Positions 47,299 to 56,125 of a stretch of 64,000 nucleotides of DNA are shown here, piece by piece. The translations under genes and the position numbers were made by a program. How positions within the stretch are numbered: position 1 is the stretch's first letter; each line of letters begins with the position of its first letter. The notes under the pieces are model-generated. The model ran no database searches, was not told the origin of the DNA, and worked only from the letters and a program-made list of their open reading frames with translations. Source of the DNA: Amycolatopsis saalfeldensis (GTDB lineage Bacteria > Actinomycetota > Actinomycetes > Mycobacteriales > Pseudonocardiaceae); NCBI RefSeq assembly GCF_900110575.1, contig NZ_FOEF01000002.1, positions 186,001 to 250,000 of the forward strand. The letters are read 5' to 3'.

Positions 47299-48123
47299 AT
47301 GGCCATGCCGCCCCTGCTCACCCTGAACAACGCGGTGACCGTCCCGCAGCTCGGCTTCGGCGTCTACAAGGTGGACGCCGACCAGGCCGGGAAGGTGATC
47401 GCCACGGCCATCCAGGTCGGGTACCGCAGCATCGACACCGCCACGCTGTACGGCAACGAGGCGGAGGTCGGCGCCGCGATCAGGGACTCCGGCGTGCCGC
47501 GCGAGGAGTTCTTCGTCACCACCAAGCTGTGGAACACCGACCACGGGCGCGACCGGGCGCTGCGCGCGTTCGACCGCAGCGCCGACGCGCTCGGGCTCGG
47601 GCAGCTCGACCTGTACCTGATCCACTGGCCGCAGCCGCGGCTGGACCGTTACGTCGAGACCTGGCGGGCGCTGGGGGAGCTGCAGCGCGAGGAGCGCGTG
47701 CGCGCGATCGGCGTGTCCAACTTCGGGGTGACGCACCTGCGCCGGCTGCTCGACGAGACCGGCGTCGTCCCGGCGGTGAACCAGGTCGAGCTGCACCCGT
47801 GGCTCCAGCAGACGGAGCTGCGCGCGTTCCACGCCGAGCACGGCATCGCGACCGAGGCCTGGGCCCCGCTGGCCCGCGGCCGGCTGCTCGGCGAGGGCGT
47901 GATCACCGCGCTGGCGGCCAAGTACGGCAAGACGCCCGCCCAGCTGGTGCTGCGCTGGCACCTCCAGCTGGGCACGATCGCGATCCCGAAGTCCGCCACG
48001 CCCTCGCGGATCCGGGAGAACTTCGACGTGTTCGACTTCGAGCTGGCGGACGACGATCTCGCCGCACTGTCCGAACTGGACAATGGCACGCGCACCGGGC
48101 TGGACCCGGATACCGTGGGCTGA
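47299..48123 (+). CDS. aldo/keto reductase
   Basis: 274 residues, a (beta/alpha)8 reductase. Catalytic residues are visible: Asp and Tyr in SIDTATLYGNE, Lys in TTKLW and His in LIHWPQP. The NADPH site is IPKSATPSRIRENF. It reduces aldehydes and ketones, as in 2,5-diketo-gluconate reductases. The gene stands alone and ends in a strong hairpin. The 220-base gap before it shows no further feature. Confidence 0.93.
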   Translation: MAMPPLLTLNNAVTVPQLGFGVYKVDADQAGKVIATAIQVGYRSIDTATLYGNEAEVGAAIRDSGVPREEFFVTTKLWNTDHGRDRALRAFDRSADALGLGQLDLYLIHWPQPRLDRYVETWRALGELQREERVRAIGVSNFGVTHLRRLLDETGVVPAVNQVELHPWLQQTELRAFHAEHGIATEAWAPLARGRLLGEGVITALAAKYGKTPAQLVLRWHLQLGTIAIPKSATPSRIRENFDVFDFELADDDLAALSELDNGTRTGLDPDTVG

Positions 48124-48138
48124 ACGCCCTTGGCACAA

Positions 48139-48177
48139 GAGAAGCGCCGGCTCCCGCGAAGGGAACCGGCGCTTCTC
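48139..48177. terminator. strong bidirectional hairpin
   Basis: A perfect 12-base stem, GAGAAGCGCCGG (48139-48150) with CCGGCGCTTCTC (48166-48177), and an inner TCCC/GGGA stem. It lies between the converging reductase and solute-binding-like genes. Confidence 0.9.
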
Positions 48178-48191
48178 CTACGATCCGGGGC

Positions 48192-48878
48192 TCAGTACGG
48201 CCGGATGCCCGCGGCCGCGAAGTCGGCGCGCTGGGCGGGTTCCTTGAGGAACGCGCGGAAGCTCTGCGTGCCGCGCTGCTGGGTGTCGTCGATCGACGCG
48301 CCCGCCAGCCCGACGAACGGGTAGTCGGCGGGCGGGAACGAGCCGATGGTCATCGGCGGCGACCCGATCATGTCCGGCTTGGCGCTGGAGAGCTGACCGG
48401 ACCAGCTCGAGGACTCGGGGATCCAGCCGTCCGGCAGCCCGCCGATGCTGTCGAGCGAGGCCCGCCCGGTGAGCGCGCTCAGCACGTCGGCCGAGTCCTT
48501 GGTCTCGACGGTGACCTGCACGCAGCTGCCGTGCACCACGGTGAGGTCGGAGTTCCAGCGCGCCGCGGCGGCCTGCACCGGCGTGGTGATCTGCGGGGCC
48601 ACCACGATCCGGATCTGCGACCGGCCGCCGGTGCAGCTCGCCGCCTGGGCCTCCGCGCGGTTGTTCAGCACGCTGTCGGCCCAGTTCCAGCCGAACACGC
48701 CGAGCACGATGAGGACCACCAGCCCGGCCACGGCGATCGGCCAGCCGGCGATCCGGCGGCGGGGGGCCTTCTTGGCGACGATCCGGTGCGAGCCGGTCGT
48801 CTCACTGCGCCCCTGCTGGGGTTTCGGGGGGTCGAGAGGGTGCGGCACCGGCTCCTCGGCCAGGCTGTGTCGCCCCAT
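48192..48878 (-). CDS. membrane-anchored solute-binding-like protein
   Basis: 228 residues from ATG 48878 with GAAAGGA upstream. A basic cytoplasmic start, one membrane helix (WPIAVAGLVVLIVLGVFGWNW) and an outer domain that resembles the first lobe of extracellular solute-binding proteins (IRIVVAPQITTPVQAAAARWN, then CVQVTVETKDSADVLSAL and GWIPESSSW). It appears to lack a second lobe, so a short, anchored form. Ligand unknown. No transporter gene adjoins. Confidence 0.72.
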   Translation of the reverse strand: MGRHSLAEEPVPHPLDPPKPQQGRSETTGSHRIVAKKAPRRRIAGWPIAVAGLVVLIVLGVFGWNWADSVLNNRAEAQAASCTGGRSQIRIVVAPQITTPVQAAAARWNSDLTVVHGSCVQVTVETKDSADVLSALTGRASLDSIGGLPDGWIPESSSWSGQLSSAKPDMIGSPPMTIGSFPPADYPFVGLAGASIDDTQQRGTQSFRAFLKEPAQRADFAAAGIRPY

Positions 48879-48994
48879 CGTTGTCCTTTCGGTATGTGCG
48901 CACACGCACAGCTACGCAATCACATCGTTATCACTCTAACAGGCCAGCGACCCTGCGTGAATATCGTTACCGAGCGTGGCTTTCGTGGTACAGC

Positions 48995-49876
48995 TCAGCT
49001 CTCACGGCCCAGCAGGTGCCGGCACAGGGCGATCAGCCGTGCGCGCAGCGGCTCGGCCCGGCGCGCGAACGCGGCCTGGGACCGGGCGTACTCCGCCCGT
49101 CCCTCGGCCGTCTCGATGCGGACCGCGGGGTAACCATACGCGGCGAGGTCGTACGGGCTCGCGCGCATGTCCAGCGCCCGCACTTCGGCGGCCAGCTCGA
49201 AGCAGTCGCCGACCAGCTCGGCGGGCACGAACGGGTCCAGCTTGTACGCCCACTTGAACAGGTCCATGTTCGCGTGCAGGCAGCCCGGCTGCTCCAGCTC
49301 GACCTGGTTCTCGCGGCTGGGCGCCAGCCCGTTGCGCGGCCGCGCGGGATCGGTGAAGAAGCGGAACGCGTCGTAGTGCCCGCACCGGATGTCCAGCGAT
49401 TCGACGACCGTGTCGGTGCCCGCCGAGCCCAGCCGCAGCGGCACCTGCGCGTGCCGCACCGAGTCCGCGGGCTCGCGGTAGACCATGGCCCACTCGTGCA
49501 GCCCGAAGCAGCTCAGCCGCGGTGCGCGTGAGGCTGTCGCGGAGAGCAGGCCCAGCACGAACTCCGCGGTCTTCGCCCGCCGCCCGGTGAACGCGGCCGG
49601 GTCGAGCGCCACGCCGTCGGCGGTCTCGGTGAAGGCCGGCCGTTCGAGGAACCGCCGGGCGGCCGGGCCGGCGAGCACGACGCCCGGGCCCGGCTGCCAG
49701 CGCTCCACGTGCCCGGGCCGGTGCGAGTAGTAGGTGAACAGGAAGTCCAGCACCGGGTGCTTCTCGCCGCGGGCGCGGCGCTCCTGGTGCGGCCCGGTCC
49801 AGGCCCGCATCCGCTCGGCGTGCGCGCTTTCGCGGGCCAGCCACTCGGGTTCGGCGAGCACGACCGGCCCGGTCAT
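48995..49876 (-). CDS. protein annotated in relatives as 3-methyladenine DNA glycosylase
   Basis: 293 residues. The sequence (HPVLDFLFTYYSHRPGHVERWQPGPG, RLSCFGLHEWAMVYR, CGHYDAFRFFTDPARPRNGL, GCLHANMDLFKWAYKLDPFV) belongs to an actinobacterial family carried under that name; I see no helix-hairpin-helix or other glycosylase motif, so the activity is doubtful. Many His and Asp residues could bind metal. Its ATG overlaps the stop of the CNNM/CBS gene (ATGA), so it is coupled to two membrane proteins. Confidence 0.6.
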   Translation of the reverse strand: MTGPVVLAEPEWLARESAHAERMRAWTGPHQERRARGEKHPVLDFLFTYYSHRPGHVERWQPGPGVVLAGPAARRFLERPAFTETADGVALDPAAFTGRRAKTAEFVLGLLSATASRAPRLSCFGLHEWAMVYREPADSVRHAQVPLRLGSAGTDTVVESLDIRCGHYDAFRFFTDPARPRNGLAPSRENQVELEQPGCLHANMDLFKWAYKLDPFVPAELVGDCFELAAEVRALDMRASPYDLAAYGYPAVRIETAEGRAEYARSQAAFARRAEPLRARLIALCRHLLGRES

Positions 49877-50916
49877 GCCGTCACGTGCGTGCCGTCGCGC
49901 ACGGTCCCCACGTACTCCTCGACCAGGTCCTCCAGCGCGACCACGCCGACCGCCCTGCCCGCGGCGTCCAGTGCCCGGGCCAGGTGGCTGCCTTCCTTGC
50001 GCATGGCCGAAAGCGCGACGTCCAGCCGCGCGTCGGAGGACAGCTCGGTGAGCGGGCGCGTCTTCGAATCCGGCACGTACGTGGCCGGGTTCTGGCCCAC
50101 CAGGTCGAGCACGTCCTTCACGTGGATGTAGCCGGTGAGCGTGCCGTCTTCGGTGCACACCGGGAACCGTGAGAACCCGGTGGAGGACACCGCGCGCTCG
50201 ACGTCGCCGAGCGTCGGTCCACAAGGGAGGGTGGTCAGCTCGGCGGTGGGCACCAGCACGTCGGCGACGGTCTTCTCGACCGACGACAGCGTCTGCGAAA
50301 GCCGCTGGTGCTCCGACTGGTCCAGCAGCCCCTCGCGGCGGGACTCGCTCAGCAGCTCCGCCAGCTCGTCGGAGGTGTACGCGGTCTCCAGCTCGTCCTT
50401 CGGCTCCACCTTCACCGCCCGCAGCAGCGAGTTCGAGACGAAGTTGAGGAACCAGATGATCGGGCTCGCCAGCTTCACCCAGCCCACGTGCACCGGCACC
50501 AGCCACAGCGCGAGCCGCTCGGGCTCGGCGATGGCGAGGTTCTTCGGCACCATCTCGCCGATCAGCACGTGCAGCATCGTGATGAAGGCCAGCGCGATGG
50601 CGAACGAGATCGGGTGCAGCAGCTGCTCGGGCAGGCCCAGCAGGTCGAACAGCCCGGACAGCTGGTGCGCGACCGCGGGCTCGCCGAGGCGGCCCAGCAG
50701 CAGCGAGCAGATGGTGATGCCGAGCTGGGCGCCCGCGAGCATCCGCGAAACGTGCTTGCTCGCGTTGATGACGATCTGCGCGCGGGTCTTTCCCTGCTCC
50801 AGCAACGCTTCCAGCCGGTCCCGCCGCGAGGAGATCAGGGTGAACTCGGCGCCGACGAAGAACGCGTTGGTGAGCAGGAGGACCGCGACGAGCGCGATGT
50901 TCAGCCAGTCGTTCAC
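49873..50916 (-). CDS. hemolysin/CNNM-type membrane protein with CBS pair, short form
   Basis: 347 residues. A DUF21/CNNM membrane region with about four hydrophobic segments (~1-190) is followed by two CBS domains (~205-340). It ends right after the second CBS (VALEDLVEEYVGTV), without the CorC_HlyC domain that its upstream neighbour has. Family members are linked to magnesium or other ion transport and resistance. GTG start in a GTGA overlap with the neighbour; the two probably act as a heteromer. Confidence 0.9.
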   Translation of the reverse strand: MNDWLNIALVAVLLLTNAFFVGAEFTLISSRRDRLEALLEQGKTRAQIVINASKHVSRMLAGAQLGITICSLLLGRLGEPAVAHQLSGLFDLLGLPEQLLHPISFAIALAFITMLHVLIGEMVPKNLAIAEPERLALWLVPVHVGWVKLASPIIWFLNFVSNSLLRAVKVEPKDELETAYTSDELAELLSESRREGLLDQSEHQRLSQTLSSVEKTVADVLVPTAELTTLPCGPTLGDVERAVSSTGFSRFPVCTEDGTLTGYIHVKDVLDLVGQNPATYVPDSKTRPLTELSSDARLDVALSAMRKEGSHLARALDAAGRAVGVVALEDLVEEYVGTVRDGTHVTA

Positions 50917-52277
50917 GCCGGCACCCCCCGTCCCGCGGCGGTCGGCTGCGCGTCGGCCTGTGCCCCGTCGGGCCGGTCCACCGGCCGCACCTGGACCTCG
51001 GCGATCCGGTGCCGGTCCATGCTGGTGACGGTGAGCAGCCAGCCGTCGACCTCGGCGGCGTCACCCTCGGCGGGGATGCGGCCGAGCCGTTCCAGCACCA
51101 GGCCGGCGATGGTCTCGTAGTCGCCGTCGGGCATCCGGAAGCCGGTGACGTCGGTGACCTCGTCGGCCCGCAGCTGGCCGGAGACCAGCCAGCTGTCGGT
51201 GCCGAGCTGCTGCGAAGCCGGGGCCTCGCCCTCGTCGTGCTCGTCGCGGACGTCGCCGATGATCTCCTCGACCACGTCCTCGAGCGTGACCAGCCCGGCC
51301 GTGCCGCCGTACTCGTCGACGACGATGGCGAGCTGGTAGCGCGAGTCGCGCAGGCGGTTCAGCAGCGCGTCGCCGGACAGGGATTCGGGCACGGTCGGCA
51401 CCGGCCGCATGGCCGAGCCGATCCGCATCGTCGCCCGCTCCTCGGCGGTGATGGCGAAGGCCTGCTTGATGTGCACGGCGCCCTGGACGTCGTCGAGATC
51501 CTCGGTGTACACGGGGAATCGCGAGAAGCCGGTGCGGCGCGAGATCTCGATGAGGTCGTCCACGGTGTCGTCCACGGTCAGTGATTCGACCTGCACACGC
51601 GGGGTCATCAGCTCCTCCGCGGTGCGCTCGCCGAAGCGCAGCGAGCGGTCCAGCAGCTCCGCGGTGGAGGTGTCGAGCGTGCCGCTTTCGGCGCTGGAGC
51701 GCACGATCGAGCCCAGCTCCTGCGGCGAGCGCGCCGAGCGCAGCTCCTCCTGCGGCTCGACGCCGAACTTGCGCACCAGGAAGTTGGCGCTGTTGTTCAT
51801 CAGCGTGATCAGCCAGCGGAACAGCGCGGAGAACCGCGAGTGGTAGCCGGTCACCGCGCGGGCCGTGGCCAGCGGGCGCGCGATGGCGAGGTTCTTCGGC
51901 ACCATCTCGCCGAGGATCATCGAGAGGAAGGTCGCCACGACCAGCGCGACGGCGATGGAAACGCCTTCGGCGACCGCGTCGGACAGGCCGCCGAACAGCG
52001 GCCGGACCAGGTCGCCGATCAGCGGCTCGGCCAGGTAACCGGTGATCAGCGTGGTCAGCGTGATCGCCACCTGGGCGCCGGAGAGCTGGAAGCTCAGGGT
52101 GCGGTGGGCCTTCTGCACCGCCAGCGAGCGGCGGTCGCCGGTCTGGCGGACGTCGGCGTCGACCGTGCTGCGCTCCAGCGCGGTGAGCGAGAACTCCGCC
52201 GCCACGGCCAGGCCGGTGCCGGCGGTCAGCAGGAGGAACAGGAGCACGCCGAGGACGGAAAGCAGGGCGTGGATCAT
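50913..52277 (-). CDS. hemolysin/CNNM-type membrane protein with CBS and CorC_HlyC domains
   Basis: 454 residues: CNNM/DUF21 membrane region (~1-200), two CBS domains (~215-345, with VDEYGGTAGLVTLEDVVEEIIGD) and a C-terminal CorC_HlyC domain (~365-440). Likely ion transport or regulation in the inner membrane. First gene of a three-gene coupled run with the short paralogue and the glycosylase-like gene. Confidence 0.92.
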   Translation of the reverse strand: MIHALLSVLGVLLFLLLTAGTGLAVAAEFSLTALERSTVDADVRQTGDRRSLAVQKAHRTLSFQLSGAQVAITLTTLITGYLAEPLIGDLVRPLFGGLSDAVAEGVSIAVALVVATFLSMILGEMVPKNLAIARPLATARAVTGYHSRFSALFRWLITLMNNSANFLVRKFGVEPQEELRSARSPQELGSIVRSSAESGTLDTSTAELLDRSLRFGERTAEELMTPRVQVESLTVDDTVDDLIEISRRTGFSRFPVYTEDLDDVQGAVHIKQAFAITAEERATMRIGSAMRPVPTVPESLSGDALLNRLRDSRYQLAIVVDEYGGTAGLVTLEDVVEEIIGDVRDEHDEGEAPASQQLGTDSWLVSGQLRADEVTDVTGFRMPDGDYETIAGLVLERLGRIPAEGDAAEVDGWLLTVTSMDRHRIAEVQVRPVDRPDGAQADAQPTAAGRGVPA

Positions 52278-52478
52278 GCCGCGCCGCCCTTCGTGGCGGG
52301 GGGAACGGCTATCGGGAAGCCGGGTTGCTCACCCGGCCCGGTACTGTCACCGGGCGACTGCGCAGCGCGCACGTATGGAGTCACTCCTTGCGAGGAAATC
52401 GGCTTGTACTGCGACGATGCCGACAATCTTAACGTGTTCCCCACGCCGGGCGGGGGCGACCGTGGTGTGTCGGGCGGC

Positions 52479-53060
52479 TCAGCGCGGATGGCGCCCGAGG
52501 AGCGCGACGAGGCGGGTGGGCGCGCTCGCGGTCCGGCTCACGGCCACCGGCGGGTCGAACACGCCGAGCCCCTGCCACTCCTCGACCATGGGGCGCAGCA
52601 TGTCCAGCAGCCGCGCCGCCAGCTCGCCCGGCACGGGGTTGGGCGCGCCGAGCGCGGTGGCCAGGTCCCAGCCGTGCACGGCGAGGTCGAGCGTCATCTG
52701 CCAGCCGTAGTCCTCGGCCGGGATCAGGCCGAACGAGACGTGCACCGTGCGCTGGACGGCGCCGGGGGACAGCCACGCCGCACGGGCGGCTGCCGAAGCC
52801 TGCTCCCAGGCGGCCAGCGGGTCGTCGCCGAGCACGTCGCCCTCGTACTGGTCGCCGACCTCGTCCAGCGTCGCGCCCGCGAGCAGGTGCGGGACCCACA
52901 GCTGCTCGGCGACGAGGTGGTTGACCAGGTCGCGGGCGGACCACTCGGTGCAGGGGGTGCCGCGGCGCCAGTCGCCGGGGCCGGTCTCGCGGACGGCGCG
53001 ATCGAACACGTCGAGGGCCCGGCCGTGTGCGTCGAGGAGGTCCACGGGCACATTCAACAC
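52479..53060 (-). CDS. DinB-like TIGR03086 / mycothiol-dependent maleylpyruvate isomerase family protein
   Basis: 193 residues. Four-helix DinB-type fold with LLDAHGRALDVFDRAV, WRRGTPCTEWSARDLVNHLVAEQLW and LDLAVHGWDLATALG; the His residues in NHLV and VHGWD are the usual metal ligands. Members use mycothiol or act as metal-dependent transferases. GTG start at 53060, with GTG 53051 possible; no ribosome binding site seen. It ends alone; 201 bases without a gene lie between it and the CNNM operon. Confidence 0.85.
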   Translation of the reverse strand: MLNVPVDLLDAHGRALDVFDRAVRETGPGDWRRGTPCTEWSARDLVNHLVAEQLWVPHLLAGATLDEVGDQYEGDVLGDDPLAAWEQASAAARAAWLSPGAVQRTVHVSFGLIPAEDYGWQMTLDLAVHGWDLATALGAPNPVPGELAARLLDMLRPMVEEWQGLGVFDPPVAVSRTASAPTRLVALLGRHPR

Positions 53061-53089
53061 GAAGGCGCGGGCGGCGCAGCGCGGGGAAC

Positions 53090-53677
53090 CTATCGGGTGG
53101 CGCCGGGCCGGTGCCGCCGGACGGTCTCCTCGACCAGGTCCAGCACCGGGCCGAGGTCGTCGCCGGGCAGGCCCATGGCCAGGTGCGAGACCAGGCCTTC
53201 GAGGACCAGCTCGAGGAACGCGGTGAGCACGTCCACGTCGACGTCGTCGCGCAGGTTGCCGGCTTCGCGCTGGCGCTTGAGCCGCTCGCGGGTCGCGACG
53301 GTCAGCTGCTCGGAGCGCTCGGCCCAGCGCGCGCGGAACTCGGGATCGGTGCGCAGCCGCCGCGAGACCTCCAGCCTGGTGCCGAGCCAGTCGGCGGGGT
53401 GCTCGCTGTCGCCGGCCAGCAGCTCGCGCATCACCTGCACCAGGCCCTGCTCCGCGACGACGTCGGCCATCCGCACGGCGTCGTCCTCCGCGAGGGCGAG
53501 GAAGAGCGACTCCTTGTCGCGGAAGTGGTGGAAGATGGCGCCGCGGGAGAGCCCCGTCGCTTCTTCGAGGCGGCGTACTGTGGCACCCTCGTACCCGTAG
53601 CGGGCGAAGCAGACGCGCGAGCCGTCAAGGATCTGGCGCCGGCGTGCGTCGAGGTGATCCTGGCTGACCCGTGGCAT
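53090..53677 (-). CDS. acnR: TetR family repressor, AcnR-like
   Basis: 195 residues from ATG 53677. Helix-turn-helix: ILDGSRVCFARYGYEGATVRRLEEATGLSRGAIFHHFRDKESLFLALAEDDAVRMA, very close to AcnR, the repressor of aconitase in corynebacteria. The C-terminal half (LEVSRRLRTDPEFRARW, LELVLEGLVSHLA, VLDLVEETVRR) matches too. An AcnR-type box lies 38 bases upstream. Aconitase, its usual neighbour, is not next to it here. It may sense citrate or metal. Confidence 0.86.
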   Translation of the reverse strand: MPRVSQDHLDARRRQILDGSRVCFARYGYEGATVRRLEEATGLSRGAIFHHFRDKESLFLALAEDDAVRMADVVAEQGLVQVMRELLAGDSEHPADWLGTRLEVSRRLRTDPEFRARWAERSEQLTVATRERLKRQREAGNLRDDVDVDVLTAFLELVLEGLVSHLAMGLPGDDLGPVLDLVEETVRRHRPGATR

Positions 53678-53714
53678 CCTGAAATCCTGACATCCGAGAC
53701 AGGGTTCTCGCAAT

Positions 53715-53730
53715 CCGTACGTACGTACTG
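53715..53730. promoter_or_regulatory. AcnR-type operator
   Basis: CCGTACGTACGTACTG fits the corynebacterial AcnR pattern CAGNACnnncGTACTG in all fixed positions but one and contains a perfect GTACGTACGTAC palindrome. It lies 38 bases upstream of the acnR-like ATG, fitting autorepression. Confidence 0.75.
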
Positions 53731-53870
53731 TGACGTGGAGTCGCCGGAACCGATCCGCGCTCCCCGCCGTCCCACAGCCGCTGTGCAGTGCGCGTGTACT
53801 GCTGACACGGGCTGAAGCCGTGACTACTCTGTGCACATCACGGTGAGTGAGACTGGGGAAAGGAACGGCC

Positions 53871-54269
53871 TTGATCATCGGCGAAGCGGGCCGGGCGGCA
53901 CAGGCGGTCTTCGGCGACGTCCTGCCCGGGGGCCCGGTGTACGGCGGGTCGAGCGGGGGCGGCGGGCGGTTCGAGATGGACGCGGCCGAGCTGGCCTCGG
54001 TCATCGGGCTGTGGCAGGACCAGCTGGAGAAGATCACCGCCGACGGGGTCACGATCAAAGCCATCTCGGACGCGATGAAGCCACCGGGCCAGGACCCGGC
54101 GAGCGGCGGCTACACCACCACCGGCCTCGATTCGCTGGCCGCGCTCCAGCAGCAGAACGACTCGATGAAGGTGTACGTGCAGGGCTACATCAAGAAGCTC
54201 CAGGCGGCCAAGGACAAGACGGTCGCGGCCGACCAGGCCGGCTCCGAATCGTTCGGCCGCGCCCAGTGA
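53871..54269 (+). CDS. ESX-associated small protein, WXG/PE-like helical hairpin
   Basis: 132 residues from TTG 53871, with GGGAAAGGA 5 bases upstream; a GTG at 53847 would overrun that site. A Gly-rich start is followed by two long amphipathic helices (FEMDAAELASVIGLWQDQLEKITADGVTIKAIS, then DSLAALQQQNDSMKVYVQGYIKKLQAAKDKTVAADQAG). This looks like a type VII secretion partner protein. It begins a run of four coupled genes (DUF3558 lipoprotein, PPE-like, EspG-like). Confidence 0.75.
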   Translation: MIIGEAGRAAQAVFGDVLPGGPVYGGSSGGGGRFEMDAAELASVIGLWQDQLEKITADGVTIKAISDAMKPPGQDPASGGYTTTGLDSLAALQQQNDSMKVYVQGYIKKLQAAKDKTVAADQAGSESFGRAQ

Positions 54270-54886
54270 CTGCGCTGGTGCGGCGGGTTTCCGGGACGGC
54301 AGCCGTTGTCCTGGCCGCGCTCTGTGCGTCTGCCTGCTCCGGCACGACGGGCGGCACGGCGGAGCCCGGCCCGTCCTCGTCCGCGCCGGCCGACCCGAAC
54401 GTGCCCAAGGTCCCGGCTCCGCTGGACGTCTCCGCCTACACGGCCAAGCCTTGCGAGACGGTCCCGTCGTCGGTGCTGTCCTCTTTGGACTACACGGCAC
54501 CCGGCCAGGCGCACACCGGCTCTGCAGGGGACACCGCCGCGGGGCCCTACTGTGCCTGGATCGCCGGGGCGGCAGGGCTGAGCGTCCAGGTGGGGCTGCT
54601 CACCGGCAACCGCGACCGGGGCATCGGCGGGCTCGCCGGGCTGTACGCGGGCAAGGCCTCGGGCCAGGTCGGGTTCCTGGCACCGGCGCCCGACGTGGCG
54701 GGCTACCCCGCCGTGTACACGGACCTGCGGGACCGGCGTGCGAGCGGTGACTGCAGCCTGGACGTGGGCATCGCCGACGATCTCGTGTTCTCCGTGTCCG
54801 CGCAGGGGTACCAGGGGCAACAGGATTCCTGCCAGGCCGCGGGGACGGTCGCGGCCGCGGTGGTCAGCACGCTCAAGGGGGCTTAG
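54266..54886 (+). CDS. DUF3558 lipoprotein
   Basis: 206 residues from GTG 54266 in a GTGA overlap. The signal peptide ends in a lipobox (LCASAC-S). After a Ser/Pro linker the DUF3558-type domain has CETVPSSVLSSLDY, GPYCAW, GDCSLDVG and QDSCQAAG, giving four Cys for disulfides. Anchored outside the membrane. DUF3558 genes are frequent beside ESX substrates in Pseudonocardiaceae; role unknown. Confidence 0.85.
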   Translation: MTALVRRVSGTAAVVLAALCASACSGTTGGTAEPGPSSSAPADPNVPKVPAPLDVSAYTAKPCETVPSSVLSSLDYTAPGQAHTGSAGDTAAGPYCAWIAGAAGLSVQVGLLTGNRDRGIGGLAGLYAGKASGQVGFLAPAPDVAGYPAVYTDLRDRRASGDCSLDVGIADDLVFSVSAQGYQGQQDSCQAAGTVAAAVVSTLKGA

Positions 54887-56122
54887 GTGGACGGCAAGCA
54901 GATCTACGAGAACTTCAGAAACGGCGACACCGCGGGCCTGCGCAGCGCGGCCACGCAGGTGCAGCAGCTTTCGGCCGCCTACCTGGAACGCGCGCAGGGC
55001 ATCCGCGACCTGCAGGACCGGATGGCGAAATCCTGGACCGGCGGCGCCGCGGACGCCGCGAAGGCCGGGGCGGGGCCGCTGGAGCTGGCGTTCCACGACA
55101 CGGCCGACCCGCTCGACATGACCACGGCGTCGGTGGACATGCAGGCCAGCAGCTTCGAGAACTCCAGCCACTCCGTGGTCGAGGTGCCGCCCAAGCCCGA
55201 CAAGCCGAACCCGTGGACGACCGGGCTGAAGGCGGCCATCCCGATCGCCGGGCCCTTCATGGCGGCCGGCGACGAGAAGTCCTATCAGGACAGCCTCAAC
55301 CGGTACAACACCGCGAACGAGACCAACGTCCGCGTGATGGACCAGTACAACGGCGTCACCACCAGCACGAAGTCCGTGCTGCCGACCGTGTACGGCACGC
55401 TCGAGCCCGACGGCGCCGCGATCTCGCTCAAGACGCCGGTGCCGCCCGGGCACGTCGGCCCGCCCGCCACGGGGAAGCCGGCGCGGACCGGAGGCGGCAG
55501 CGGCCAGGGCGCGACTCCCGCGGGCGGCAGCGTGGTGCCCGGCGGGGGATCGGGCGGCCACACGGTGCCCGGCAGCGCGCCCGGCGGCGGGCACCACGGC
55601 CCGACCGGCGGCGGCACGACGGGCAGCGCGGGCGGTGGCACAACGGGTGCCGCGGGCGGCGGCACGACCGGCGACACCACGACGTCGCAGGGCAGCAAGT
55701 CCGGCCCGTCCCTGGTCACCCCGCCCGCACCCGGCGTGGACGCGGGCGGCGGCCGGGCGAACGGGCCCGGCGGCTCGGCCGTGTTCGTGCCCGGCGGCCC
55801 GGGTGGCCAGAATCCTTCCGGCGTAACCGATCCCGAAGGTGGCCTCGGCGGTCGTGGCGGGGCGGGTGGCATCGCCGAGCGTGGCGTGGGCTCGCGTTCG
55901 GGCGTCGGCGGAATGGGCGGTGCCGCGGCGCAGGATGCCGCGGCGGCCCGGGCGGCGCAGGGCCGCGCCGGGGCAGCGGGTGGTCCGATGGGCGCGGGCG
56001 GGCGCCGCGGTGAAGGCGGCGAAGACGAGGAGCACCAGCGCCCGGACTATCTCGTCGAAGCGGACCCGGACGCGATTTTCGGCACCGACCAGCGGACCAG
56101 CCCGCCGGTCATCGGAGAGTAG
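54887..56122 (+). CDS. PPE-like / WXG-type secreted protein with glycine-rich region
   Basis: 411 residues. The N-terminal ~150 residues form a helical PPE/WXG domain (SWTGGAADAAKAGAGPLELAFHD). Residues ~195-360 are Gly/Thr/Ala-rich low complexity. The C-terminus ends YLVEADPDAIFGTDQRTSPPVIGE, a tail shared by such proteins in this family. GTG start directly after the lipoprotein stop. Likely exported by an ESX system located elsewhere, with the EspG-like protein downstream as chaperone. Confidence 0.85.
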   Translation: MDGKQIYENFRNGDTAGLRSAATQVQQLSAAYLERAQGIRDLQDRMAKSWTGGAADAAKAGAGPLELAFHDTADPLDMTTASVDMQASSFENSSHSVVEVPPKPDKPNPWTTGLKAAIPIAGPFMAAGDEKSYQDSLNRYNTANETNVRVMDQYNGVTTSTKSVLPTVYGTLEPDGAAISLKTPVPPGHVGPPATGKPARTGGGSGQGATPAGGSVVPGGGSGGHTVPGSAPGGGHHGPTGGGTTGSAGGGTTGAAGGGTTGDTTTSQGSKSGPSLVTPPAPGVDAGGGRANGPGGSAVFVPGGPGGQNPSGVTDPEGGLGGRGGAGGIAERGVGSRSGVGGMGGAAAQDAAAARAAQGRAGAAGGPMGAGGRRGEGGEDEEHQRPDYLVEADPDAIFGTDQRTSPPVIGE

Positions 56123-56125
56123 GCG

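Noticed and set aside
47157..49133. 658-residue plus-strand frame across reductase and solute-binding-like genes
   Set aside because: A frame shadow running over two real genes on both strands.
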